From NCBI RefSeq assembly GCF_003591485.1, contig NZ_QZCF01000002.1, positions 682,001-746,000 of the forward strand: 64,000 nucleotides of DNA. The letters run 5' to 3'. Below, in pieces: positions 53,601 to 61,448 of this stretch. The translations under genes and the position numbers were made by a program. Positions within the stretch are counted from its first letter, which is position 1; each line of letters opens with the position of its first letter. The notes under the pieces were generated by a model. It was not told where the DNA came from. It did not search any database and was given only the letters and a program-made list of their open reading frames with translations. This DNA is from Paenibacillus sp. 1011MAR3C5 (GTDB lineage: Bacteria > Bacillota > Bacilli > Paenibacillales > Paenibacillaceae).

Positions 53601-55658
53601 TTATGCTTCATGAGCAGGAAGCTTGACCACTTCCACGCGGTTGGAGAAGAAGGTGGCTCCTCCGCCCATATCCGCGAGGCGCTGCGGCGTAAGGGCGTTC
53701 ACCGTGCTGCGGCCTTCCGCTTCGTCATCCCACCAGAGTCCTTGCGTCACCAACACGCCAGGAAGCACATCCCCGCCAAGCTTGAGCGTCAACTGCACCT
53801 CGCCGCGATCATTGCGAACCAATACGCGTTCCCCGTCGGCAAGCTCAAGCCTGGCCGCATCATCGTCATGCATATGGAGCGTTGGCCGCTTCTCCAGCTT
53901 CTGGAGCTTGGCCTGATTAGCAAAGGTAGAATTAATATAGCTGTGATTAGGCCCAGTCGTCAGCAGGAACGGATAGTGCTCCGGCTCCGCCAGCGGGGTG
54001 TAGGTAGCGACCGGCGGCAATCCGGCTCCGCGCATCGCCTTGGAATAAAGCTCAATCTTGCCGCTAGGCGTAGGCAGGGAGTCCGTCTTCGGATAGCGGG
54101 TGCCGTCGCCGACTTTCATCCAATCATGCTCCATTAACGCCTCGAAGGTGACATCCTTCAGCAGCGGATTGTGCTTGCTGTCCAGCGCGATGCGAATCAT
54201 CTCTTCTTCGGATAGATCGAACAGCTCCGGCTCGAAGCCCATGCGAAGGGCGAGTTCCTTGAAGAGCGTAAAGTTCGATTTGCTTTCGCCTGCTGGCTGC
54301 TTGATCGGCTTGCTGATTTGAACGTAATGATGCCAGTAAGAGGTATAGAGGTCCAAATTCTCCAGATGGGCCGTTGCCGGCAGGACGATGTCTGCGAATT
54401 TGCAAGTATCCGTCAGGAACAGGTCATGCGCGACGGTGAACAAATCCTCACGCATCAGTCCTTCTCTGACTTTGCGTTGGTCAGGCGCAACGATAGCCGG
54501 GTTGCTGTTATAGACGAACAGCATCCGAACCGCAGGGTCAAGCGATGTAAGCGCATCGCCCAGCTGATTCATATTGACAGTGCGAACATCCGGCTCGGGC
54601 AGCAAATCTTCTCGCTCGATTGCCTCATTGTTCATTCTGGCATACCAGCCGTTGCCCTTCATCGCTCCGCCGCCGATTTCGGCCCATTGTCCTGTCAGTG
54701 CGGGGAGGCAAGCGATCGTTCGGACAATCATGCCGCCATTGTCATGATGCTGCAGCCCATTGCCGATCCGTATGAAAGATGGGGTAGTCGTACCGTAGGC
54801 GCGGGCAAGCTCCTCAATCTTCTCGGGTGGAATGCCTGTAAGCTCGGCCGCTACGGAAGGAGGAAACTTGGCTGCTTCAAGCTTCAATTCTTCATAACCG
54901 ACGGTATGATGCTGGACAAAGCCCTCATTCACATAACCGTCGCGGATTAAAATGTGCATCATGCCCAGAGCCAGCGCGCCATCGCTGCCGGGACGAAGAA
55001 GGATGAATTCGTCGGCCCAAGCGGAGGTGCGGTTGCGGTGAACGTCTATATGAATAATACGAGCGCCTCTCTTGCGGGCTTCTGTTGCCAGCATAGTCTG
55101 GTGCATATTGGTGGAGACCAGATTGGCGCCCCAGATGAGGAACAGCTTCGTATGCACAGTCTCTTCGGGATCGATGCCGATGGAACCGCCCATCGTATAG
55201 CTGTAGCCCTTCGAGCCTGCGGCATTGCAGATCGTGCGATCGAGCTTGCTAGCGCCGAGACGATGGAAGAAGCGGCGATCCATGCCTTCGGCATTCAGCA
55301 CGCCCATATTGCCATAGAAGCTGTAGGGCAGTATAGCCTCGGCTCCGAATTCGTCCTTAATTGACGTCATCCGGCGCGTAATTTCGTCATACGCTTCTTC
55401 CCAGCTGATCCGCTCGAATTGATGGGAGCCCTTCGGGCCGGTTCTTCGCATCGGGTACAGCAGACGATCTGGATGATGAACACGGTCGGGCAATTGTCTG
55501 ACCTTGTTGCATATAGCCCCTCTTGTCACGGGGTGATCGGGATCGCCTGTAACGTTAGTAACGCGCCCGTCTTGAAGCGTAACATGAAGGCCGCATGTAT
55601 CGGGACAGTCGAACGGGCATACGGATCGCACGACGCCGTTTTCTGTAAATGTAGTCAT
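53601..55658 (-). CDS. molybdopterin-dependent oxidoreductase (single subunit)
   Basis: A 685-residue enzyme of the DMSO reductase superfamily. An N-terminal 4Fe-4S site is formed by C14, C18, C22 and C50 (VCPFDCPDTCG, GAICNK); molybdopterin-binding phrases include FLIWGANLVSTNMHQT, RPGSDGALALGMMHIL, IRIGNGLQHHDNGG and, at the end, LLTTGPNHSYINSTFANQ. No iron-sulphur or membrane-anchor subunit genes flank it, so it is likely a soluble stand-alone oxidoreductase. Substrate unknown. It is followed upstream by the AraC gene on the same strand. Confidence 0.92.
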   Translation of the reverse strand: MTTFTENGVVRSVCPFDCPDTCGLHVTLQDGRVTNVTGDPDHPVTRGAICNKVRQLPDRVHHPDRLLYPMRRTGPKGSHQFERISWEEAYDEITRRMTSIKDEFGAEAILPYSFYGNMGVLNAEGMDRRFFHRLGASKLDRTICNAAGSKGYSYTMGGSIGIDPEETVHTKLFLIWGANLVSTNMHQTMLATEARKRGARIIHIDVHRNRTSAWADEFILLRPGSDGALALGMMHILIRDGYVNEGFVQHHTVGYEELKLEAAKFPPSVAAELTGIPPEKIEELARAYGTTTPSFIRIGNGLQHHDNGGMIVRTIACLPALTGQWAEIGGGAMKGNGWYARMNNEAIEREDLLPEPDVRTVNMNQLGDALTSLDPAVRMLFVYNSNPAIVAPDQRKVREGLMREDLFTVAHDLFLTDTCKFADIVLPATAHLENLDLYTSYWHHYVQISKPIKQPAGESKSNFTLFKELALRMGFEPELFDLSEEEMIRIALDSKHNPLLKDVTFEALMEHDWMKVGDGTRYPKTDSLPTPSGKIELYSKAMRGAGLPPVATYTPLAEPEHYPFLLTTGPNHSYINSTFANQAKLQKLEKRPTLHMHDDDAARLELADGERVLVRNDRGEVQLTLKLGGDVLPGVLVTQGLWWDDEAEGRSTVNALTPQRLADMGGGATFFSNRVEVVKLPAHEA

Positions 55659-55709
55659 GATAGCATCACTCCGAAATCTGGTTAGGTTCCTATTAAGTCT
55701 ATTTCTCCA

Positions 55710-56492
55710 TTATACGTGCTGGCGGCGTTCTTTTAAATACGCCGAAGGAGTGTGGCCGAGCGAACGTTTGAAGACGCGCTGGAAATAGGTGACGTCGGAA
55801 TACCCCAGATAATCGGAAATTTCCGATACGGTCAGCAGCGATTCCGTCAGCATATAGACGGCGGTGCGCATGCGGAGGCTATTCACATATTCGCTGATCG
55901 TCTGTCCAGTCACCTGGCGGAACAAGGAGGCGGCGTGATTCATCGATCTGTTTATGCACTCACCCAGATGCTCCTTCGTTACTTTGCCCCGGTAGTGATC
56001 CTGCAGATAAGCCTTCATCCGGTCGACATGCTGCTGCGACACGGCGGTCTGCTCGCCCCGGCTTAGCTCTCGGCCCCAAAGCGCAAGCGCCTCCAGTGTC
56101 AGCGCCGCCGCCCGAAGCTTCACATACGGCAAGCTCTCTTGCCATTCCTTCCATACGGCTCGAAGCCTCTCGATAACCATATCGTAGCAGCCGGCCTTTG
56201 CCTTGATGAAGGCATGGACGCCTGGAAGCGGCCGGTCTTCCTCAGGCGCATCTATGCGGAAAGTCAAAACAAATTGCTCATGAAAAACGGTCGGCACGCT
56301 CTTGCCATAATAGCCTGCACCAGGGGCGATGAACATAAAGTCGCCTTTCTCCAGCAGCAGCTTTTCGCCATCGATCCAGTAGACGCATTTTCCATAGGTC
56401 ACTACAATAAGAACGGCCGAGTTTACCTGTACAGCGCGCTCTTCGTACCAGTTCATACCTTGATGTTGGCGCATTCCTTCGAATGAGAGCAT
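55710..56492 (-). CDS. AraC-family transcriptional regulator
   Basis: A 260-residue regulator with an N-terminal cupin-like sensing domain (CVYWIDGEKLLLEKGDFMFIAPGAG) and a C-terminal AraC double helix-turn-helix (VTKEHLGECINRSMNHAASLFRQVTG; TVSEISDYLGYSDVTYFQRVFKRSLGHTPSAYLKERR). It is divergent from the pyruvate kinase gene, with two direct repeats in the shared region that are natural binding sites. The effector is not evident. Confidence 0.93.
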   Translation of the reverse strand: MLSFEGMRQHQGMNWYEERAVQVNSAVLIVVTYGKCVYWIDGEKLLLEKGDFMFIAPGAGYYGKSVPTVFHEQFVLTFRIDAPEEDRPLPGVHAFIKAKAGCYDMVIERLRAVWKEWQESLPYVKLRAAALTLEALALWGRELSRGEQTAVSQQHVDRMKAYLQDHYRGKVTKEHLGECINRSMNHAASLFRQVTGQTISEYVNSLRMRTAVYMLTESLLTVSEISDYLGYSDVTYFQRVFKRSLGHTPSAYLKERRQHV

Positions 56493-56504
56493 ACGACACC
56501 TCTA

Positions 56505-56537
56505 ATCATACTATAATGAATCTATCATACTATAGTG
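56505..56537 (+). promoter_or_regulatory. tandem direct repeats, candidate AraC-type operator
   Basis: ATCATACTATAATG and ATCATACTATAGTG start 19 bp apart, with TCT before both. Direct repeats about two helical turns apart are the usual AraC-family site. They lie 12 bases upstream of the AraC gene start and about 60 bases ahead of the pyruvate kinase gene. Confidence 0.62.
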
Positions 56538-56598
56538 CATGTACGTTGTCTCTTTTTTCCTCTACAATGGACGAAGCTAAAGATGGAGGGATGACGAC

Positions 56599-58017
56599 AT
56601 GACTCTGACGAAAATTGTATGTACGATGGGACCATCCAGCAATTCGATATCCATACTGAAGGAAATGATGAATGCGGGCATGAATGTAGCCCGATTGAAT
56701 ATGGCGCATGGGGAGCTTAGCGATCATAGCGGGCGAATCGCCTTGATCCGTGAAGCAGCAGCGGCGGCTTCAGCTGTCGTAGCAGTGATGATGGATATTA
56801 AAGGACCAGAGATTCGGATCAGCACCTTGGAGGAAAGCAGCTACGAGCTGAAGGCAGGTGACAAGCTGACGCTGACCAGCAGACCGATTACGGGCAATGG
56901 CAGCTGCGTTGCCGTCAATTACCCGGATATGCCGAAGGTTGTTCATACCGGAGATAAGATCTTGATCGACGACGGATTGATCGAGCTTAGCGTCGATGCG
57001 GTGGAAGATACGGAAATCATATGCAGCGTATTGAACGGCGGTCCGCTCAAGCCACGCAAAGGCGTCAACCTGCCGGGCATTCGCACGACGCTTCCGGGTG
57101 TAACCGATCGGGACATTAAGCATATCGCATTCGGCGTGGAAGAAGGCATCGATATGATTGCAATGTCGTTCGTGCGCAAAGCGGAGGATGTTCTGCAAGT
57201 GAAACAGCTGCTTGAGGATGCAGGCGCAAGCCATATTCAGATTATTTCCAAAATTGAGAATCAAGAGGGCGTCGAGAATCTGGATGCGATTATTGAGGTG
57301 TCCGACGGCATCATGGTCGCTCGCGGCGATCTGGGTGTAGAAATTCCGGCAGAGGACGTGCCGATGATTCAGAAGGAAATGATCCAAAAATGCAATCTGG
57401 CCGGCAAACCCGTCATTGTTGCCACGCAAATGCTGGATTCGATGCAGGTGAATCCACGTCCAACGCGCGCGGAAGTTAGCGACGTTGCCAATGCGGTGCT
57501 TCAAGGCGCGGATGCGGTTATGCTGTCCGGCGAGACGGCAGCCGGGAAGTACCCGCTTGAATCCGTCCGCATGATGGCGATGATCGCGGAGCGAGCGGAA
57601 TCGACGATTGACTATACCGAGCTGTTCCGCAGCAAGCTGACGGCTCCATCCTCGTCCACGACTGAAGTGATCAGCCAGGCGGTTGTCAGCTCATCTCTGC
57701 AGCTCGATGCCAAAGCGATCCTGGCACCGACCGAGAGCGGCTTCACTGCGCGCATGGTGTCCAAATATCGTCCGAAGGCGCCGATCATCGGCATTTCCGC
57801 ACATGATCATGTATTGCGCCGTCTGACGCTGGTACGCGGGGTCGTCCCGGTAAAGGGCGAATGGGCGGAGTCCACAGACGCCTTGATCAAATCGGCAGTA
57901 CGCAATGCGTCCCGTACGCAGCTGCTGAAGTCGGGCGATTATTTCGTCATCTCCGCGGGCATTCCGAGCGGACGGGCTGGCGCGACGAACCTGATTCAGA
58001 TTCGGCAGATGGAGTAG
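56599..58017 (+). CDS. pyk: pyruvate kinase
   Basis: A 472-residue pyruvate kinase, transferring phosphate from phosphoenolpyruvate to ADP. KIVCTMGPSS, NVARLNMAHG, DIKGPEIR, the active-site IISKIENQEGVENLDAI and VARGDLGVEIPAEDV are all present. Bacillus-type enzymes carry an extra C-terminal phosphotransfer-like domain (about 585 residues); here it is absent, so this may be a second isozyme. GGAGGGATG precedes the ATG; the upstream direct repeats suggest control by the divergent AraC regulator. Confidence 0.96.
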   Translation: MTLTKIVCTMGPSSNSISILKEMMNAGMNVARLNMAHGELSDHSGRIALIREAAAAASAVVAVMMDIKGPEIRISTLEESSYELKAGDKLTLTSRPITGNGSCVAVNYPDMPKVVHTGDKILIDDGLIELSVDAVEDTEIICSVLNGGPLKPRKGVNLPGIRTTLPGVTDRDIKHIAFGVEEGIDMIAMSFVRKAEDVLQVKQLLEDAGASHIQIISKIENQEGVENLDAIIEVSDGIMVARGDLGVEIPAEDVPMIQKEMIQKCNLAGKPVIVATQMLDSMQVNPRPTRAEVSDVANAVLQGADAVMLSGETAAGKYPLESVRMMAMIAERAESTIDYTELFRSKLTAPSSSTTEVISQAVVSSSLQLDAKAILAPTESGFTARMVSKYRPKAPIIGISAHDHVLRRLTLVRGVVPVKGEWAESTDALIKSAVRNASRTQLLKSGDYFVISAGIPSGRAGATNLIQIRQME

Positions 58018-58057
58018 GATCAGCGGCAAAAGCACTATTTTTATGCTCAACCGGCTA

Positions 58058-58086
58058 TTGACAGAAACGCTCCTTGGTGACACAAT
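58058..58086 (+). promoter_or_regulatory. sigma-A promoter of the EamA leader
   Basis: Consensus TTGACA is followed after 17 bases by CACAAT, about 45 bases upstream of the aptamer-like region. Confidence 0.75.
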
Positions 58087-58132
58087 TAGTGAGGTTCGGT
58101 TCACGCTAGTGACACTGATCCGTACACGCAAT

Positions 58133-58212
58133 CATTTCGTATAACCCCACATAACGGCTTTGGGCACAGGGTGGGGGTTTCTACGGGAAGCCTAACTTCC
58201 TTGCTACGAATG
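58133..58212 (+). promoter_or_regulatory. purine-riboswitch-like aptamer (variant)
   Basis: The leader has the purine-aptamer order: P1 arms TTCGTA / TACGAA, then ATAA, a P2 arm CCCCAC, loop-2 bases ATAACGG, P2 return GTGGGG, junction GTTTCTAC, a P3 hairpin GGAA / TTCC with CC in its loop for the loop-loop contact, and junction GCTACG before P1 closes. The specificity position (74 in xpt numbering) is C, which predicts a guanine-type ligand. Two features are unusual: loop 2 is about 20 bases instead of 7, and junction 3-1 reads GCTACG instead of GACTACG. Confidence 0.6.
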
Positions 58213-58257
58213 GCAGGTCTAATGATTCATCAAGACCTCGCTATCCGTAGCTTTTTT
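58203..58257 (+). terminator. attenuator-type terminator overlapping the aptamer
   Basis: GCTACGAATGGC plus AGGTCT on the left pairs with AGACCT plus CGCTATCCGTAGC on the right, followed by six T. The left arm contains the 3' strand of aptamer P1 and junction 3-1, so aptamer folding and termination exclude each other; ligand should turn the gene on. Confidence 0.82.
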
Positions 58258-58304
58258 GCGTTTTATTAGCCAATTGAGATAGATACAGGGGGAGAGAAGA
58301 CAAC

Positions 58305-59273
58305 ATGAAATACATGATATCCGTGTTTGTTGGCGCAGCCAGCTATGGCGTGTTATCGACATTCGTCGTGCTCGCATACGGTGAAGGCTATAAACTAGGC
58401 GAAGTGGTAGGAAGCCAGTTGATGATCGGCTTTCTTCTGTCGTGGCTGTTCGCGACATATATAGAGCGCAAGCAGAGGAAATCCGCATTGTCCGGAAAGG
58501 CCGGAAAGGACTCGGGAGGAGACGGCTTGAAGCAGGGCTTGCAGCGATTGACCTGGAAGACGCGGCTGCTGCTTATGGCAGCCGGACTGCCGACTGCGAT
58601 TACCGGACTGGTCTATTATCACTCGCTGCGCTATATTCCAGCTTCGCTCGCGATTTTGCTTTTATTCCAATTCACATGGATTGGCGTCCTGGTGCAGTGC
58701 ATCAGACAGAAGAAACGCCCGAACCGCGCCATTATCACTACGCTCGTTATCTTGCTTGGAGGCACGATATTGGCTGCAGGAATTATGGAGCATGGCGGGG
58801 GCAGCTTCCATCCGCTAGGCGTGACGCTGGGCTTCCTGGCCGCGATCAGCTATACGCTGTTCATACTGTTCAGCGGCAATGCTGCGCCTGAAGTGGCGCC
58901 GGCTACGCGAAGCAAGTGGATGATGGCTGGCGGTATGATATTCGTCTTTATCCTGTTCCCGCCGGAGTTTCTGTGGAATGGTGATTTATTCAGCAGCCTG
59001 TTCCTGTTCGGCACGTTATTGGGACTGTTCGGCGCATTCATCCCGCCGCTGCTCTTCGCTTACGGCGTTCCGCATATCGGCGAAGGCATGGCCGGCATTC
59101 TAGGCGCAGCGGAGCTGCCAGTCGCGGTATTGCTCTCGTCGGTTGTCCTGCACGAGCAAGTGTCCTGGCTGCAATGGGCTGGCGTTGTACTGGTGCTGGC
59201 GGGCGTCTCATACCCGGAGCTGATCAAGCTGATTAAGCGCAGCAGACGCATCTCATCCGGTGTCGGGGCATAG
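58305..59273 (+). CDS. EamA-family (DMT) transporter
   Basis: A 322-residue membrane protein with ten predicted helices in two repeated EamA halves; LRYIPASLAILLLFQFTWIGVLV and ELPVAVLLSSVVLHEQVSWLQWAGVVLVLAGV close the first and second halves. An Arg/Lys-rich loop with GKAGKDSGGDG lies after helix 2. The family exports metabolites. GGGGGAGAG precedes the ATG. The riboswitch-like leader implies expression in response to a purine-like compound, which it may export. Confidence 0.9.
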   Translation: MKYMISVFVGAASYGVLSTFVVLAYGEGYKLGEVVGSQLMIGFLLSWLFATYIERKQRKSALSGKAGKDSGGDGLKQGLQRLTWKTRLLLMAAGLPTAITGLVYYHSLRYIPASLAILLLFQFTWIGVLVQCIRQKKRPNRAIITTLVILLGGTILAAGIMEHGGGSFHPLGVTLGFLAAISYTLFILFSGNAAPEVAPATRSKWMMAGGMIFVFILFPPEFLWNGDLFSSLFLFGTLLGLFGAFIPPLLFAYGVPHIGEGMAGILGAAELPVAVLLSSVVLHEQVSWLQWAGVVLVLAGVSYPELIKLIKRSRRISSGVGA

Positions 59274-59389
59274 CCGCAATCTGGTAAAGTTTATTTTTAG
59301 CTGTTTTATTCCTTTCCTGCTTCCACGGATTGGCAGTATACTTTGGTTGTCGGGCCGACGCAATACGTGAAGGAAAGGAGATGATCCGT

Positions 59390-59422
59390 GTGATTCACAA
59401 CTTAGAGGTGATCTCCGATTAA
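59390..59422 (+). CDS. possible ten-codon leader peptide
   Basis: GTG with AAAGGAGATGATCC upstream opens a ten-codon frame (MIHNLEVISD, then TAA) that ends inside a large hairpin. The ribosome site is strong, yet the product is too short to judge; it may be a leader peptide whose translation influences the hairpin pair that follows. Confidence 0.35.
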   Translation: MIHNLEVISD

Positions 59423-59434
59423 TCGGAGATCACC
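59407..59434 (+). promoter_or_regulatory. 28-base perfect palindrome
   Basis: Two 14-base arms (GGTGATCTCCGATT and its complement) pair without mismatch. It covers the end of the ten-codon frame and lies nine bases before an intrinsic terminator. Confidence 0.6.
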
Positions 59435-59442
59435 ATAGTCGA

Positions 59443-59464
59443 AGAGGCCTTCGGGCCTCTTTTT
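59443..59464 (+). terminator. intrinsic terminator
   Basis: AGAGGCC-TTCG-GGCCTCT, a UUCG tetraloop hairpin, is followed by TTTTT. Confidence 0.92.
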
Positions 59465-59581
59465 ATTTGATAAAAAACGATTGTGCTCAAAATAAGTTTT
59501 CTTTATAATGGAAAAGTGACGCTTCATAAGAAGCCCGGGGACCACCCCAAATACTAAATGACGAAAGGGAGGCGGCAAGAC

Positions 59582-59689
59582 ATGAAAAATGTATTTATGA
59601 ATGAGATGCTGCAAGTGAAACGTTTGAACCTATTTGAGGAGGATTTATACCGTGAACTACAAAAATGGAAGAGACGTGCTTCCCCCTAG
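59582..59689 (+). CDS. small ORF overlapping the CD3324-like gene
   Basis: A 35-residue frame (MKNVFMNEMLQ to WKRRASP) with AAAGGGAGG nine bases ahead. It is helical and charged and overlaps the next gene's start by 38 bases in another frame, so its translation may couple to that gene. No function recognised. Confidence 0.5.
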   Translation: MKNVFMNEMLQVKRLNLFEEDLYRELQKWKRRASP

Positions 59690-59918
59690 TCTCCTGTTGG
59701 AGCTGCAAAAATATATCCAAGGCGATCTAATCTATATTCCGAAACCGTCCAACCAGCGTGCAAGCTGGGGGGAAGTGAGCGGTACGCGCAAGCTTCTGGC
59801 TGAGCGCAATAAGGAAATTTTCCAGCATTACAGCAACGGGGCAACCGTAGCAGAGCTGGAGCGCAAGTACCATTTGTCCAGCGAGAGCATTCGCAAGATT
59901 ATTGTGAAGGCGCGCTAA
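59652..59918 (+). CDS. CD3324-family small helix-turn-helix protein
   Basis: An 88-residue protein of the CD3324 type: MNYKNGRDVLPPSLLLELQKYIQGDLIYIPKP is characteristic, and the C-terminal half has a helix-turn-helix-like GATVAELERKYHLSSESIRKII. The family is probably DNA-binding and is common in sporulating Firmicutes. The frame starts six codons earlier at TTG, but GAGGAGG lies inside that stretch and suits this GTG. A strong terminator follows. Confidence 0.88.
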   Translation: MNYKNGRDVLPPSLLLELQKYIQGDLIYIPKPSNQRASWGEVSGTRKLLAERNKEIFQHYSNGATVAELERKYHLSSESIRKIIVKAR

Positions 59919-59944
59919 TGAAACAGAACGAGCGGACGATATGC

Positions 59945-59996
59945 AAAGAACCTCCCGAGTGTCGCATGGATGCGGCGGGAGGTTCTTTTTTTTTTG
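59945..59996. terminator. bidirectional intrinsic terminator
   Basis: AGAACCTCCCG pairs with CGGGAGGTTCT around a GC-rich loop, followed by ten T on plus; on minus it is followed by TTTGC. It separates the CD3324-like gene from the convergent small gene. Confidence 0.9.
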
Positions 59997-60022
59997 CAAA
60001 TACGGCTGAGATCGGTACGCGA

Positions 60023-60313
60023 TTAATGGACGTTCGTGGTTGGAAGCGGCACTTTCGTTCTTGGATATTTGTAATCGTCACGATAGCAATTGGTTTCGGT
60101 ATCGTAGACGGATTGAGAGAGCCGGTGGGATACTTCGAATATAGGCAGATCCGGATTTACATGCAGTGCAGAACCGTAGAACGAACAACCCTCAAAGTTG
60201 AAGTTCAACGTCGTAATGATGATGACACAGTTCGTAAAGCTGCAATTTTTAAAGCTAAATCCGTCGAAGTTGATCGTCTCGTTGTTGAAACCTTCATTCA
60301 TAATCAATTTCAT
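60023..60313 (-). CDS. small pentapeptide-repeat-like protein
   Basis: A 96-residue protein whose middle part, FDGFSFKNCSFTNC and FEGCSFYGSALH, has the F/L-at-every-fifth pattern of pentapeptide repeats that fold as a right-handed beta-helix. There are too few turns for a full helix, so only the pattern is claimed. GAGGAG lies nine bases before the ATG. The C-terminal 45 residues (YDTETNCYRDDYKYPRTK) are unlike any family I know. A frame on the other strand is open too but crosses a terminator. Confidence 0.55.
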   Translation of the reverse strand: MKLIMNEGFNNETINFDGFSFKNCSFTNCVIIITTLNFNFEGCSFYGSALHVNPDLPIFEVSHRLSQSVYDTETNCYRDDYKYPRTKVPLPTTNVH

Positions 60314-60420
60314 TCTCGCAACGCTCCTCTGCTAGTTATAGGCGACATGCCTATCATCCTATCAGACTCGTGCTGAAATGTTTGTCGCAACCTGGCTTTG
60401 TGCCTGAATACTTATCGACA

Positions 60421-61329
60421 CTAAACCCAATCTTCCTCCACAAGCTTGCGATTAATCGCAACCCCCGCCTCGTAGCCTTCGCTTGCTGAACCGACTAACC
60501 CTGTAAAATAATGCTTGGCGTCGCCGATAATATATAATCCGTCGATGCGGGTGCTGCCATGCTCCAGCGTCTCGTATTGGCCATCCTCCTCGCGTTCGAC
60601 GCCCAGATCATCAGGAATTCCGGTTGCGTCCCGTGCTCCGGTATCCGCCAGGAAGGCGATTCGCCGTGCGATCTCTTGCCCGTCTTCCAGCACAATCTTC
60701 TGCAGCTGGCCGCCGCTGCCGTACAGCGACTTGATCGGCTGCTCAAGCAGCGAGATGCCGCGAGATTGAAGAGCTTGCTTCTGATCAAGCGTCAGCATGG
60801 ATGCTCCATCGGCAAATACGATCAGATCCCGGCTCCAGTTGAAGATGAGCCGCACATAATCGAACAAGTGCGGGCCGCTGCCGATGACGGCAAGAGGCTC
60901 GCCGCGATGCTCCCATCCATCGCAATAGGGACAAGGGAAAATCGAAATGCCGTAGCATTCCCGAATCCCCGGTATAGGCGGGAGCTGGTCGCGAGCGCCT
61001 GTCGCCACGATCAGGTATTTGCTTATGTATGATTTGCCGCTGGCAGTGGCGATGTGGAAATGGTTGCCTTCCTTAGACGCCTTTTCTGCAGTATCTTGCT
61101 CCAGCCGTACCAGCTCATAAGCGCGCAGATCCTCGCGCCCAAGCTCCCTGAAGGCTGATGGCGAGACACCGTCTCTGGTCAAGTAGCCATGGGAGCTGAG
61201 CGCAGACCCATTGCGTGGATTATCCTCATCGATAATAACAACCGAGCGGAGCGCGCGGCCAAGCACAAGCGCGGCGCTCAGACCTGCGGGTCCGCCGCCG
61301 ATAATGGCAACATCCCATACGTTCATCAT
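60421..61329 (-). CDS. thioredoxin-reductase-like FAD oxidoreductase
   Basis: A 302-residue flavoprotein of the thioredoxin-reductase-like group. The FAD motif AIIGGGPAGLSAALVLGRAL is followed by the redox motif CPYC (FPCPYCDGWEHRGE), VIGSGPHLFDYVRLI for NADPH and IDGLYIIGDAKHYFTGLVGSASEGYEAG closing the FAD site. The Cys pair is in the same position as in TrxB. It begins at the first of two ATGs after AAAGGAG; the second has slightly better spacing. It is divergent from the helicase gene. Confidence 0.9.
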   Translation of the reverse strand: MMNVWDVAIIGGGPAGLSAALVLGRALRSVVIIDEDNPRNGSALSSHGYLTRDGVSPSAFRELGREDLRAYELVRLEQDTAEKASKEGNHFHIATASGKSYISKYLIVATGARDQLPPIPGIRECYGISIFPCPYCDGWEHRGEPLAVIGSGPHLFDYVRLIFNWSRDLIVFADGASMLTLDQKQALQSRGISLLEQPIKSLYGSGGQLQKIVLEDGQEIARRIAFLADTGARDATGIPDDLGVEREEDGQYETLEHGSTRIDGLYIIGDAKHYFTGLVGSASEGYEAGVAINRKLVEEDWV

Positions 61330-61448
61330 GACACTCCTTTTTCCAATTCCGAATGGATTTCTTATTCTATCGTCGCAATCACTGCTATAATTGGACTAGG
61401 ATGGCAAGGAATAGATTCTCACTATTATGCCGGTTGGAGTTGAAAGTT

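Noticed and set aside
53571..55364. Plus-strand frames opposite the molybdopterin enzyme
   Set aside because: Shadows of a well-supported gene; no start signals.
58141..58182. CCCCAC / GTGGGG hairpin as a simple terminator of pyk
   Set aside because: It is better explained as P2 of the purine-type aptamer; the true T-tract hairpin lies further on.
59918..60376. Plus-strand 152-codon frame
   Set aside because: It reads through a strong terminator immediately after its start and lacks a ribosome site; the minus-strand gene fits better.
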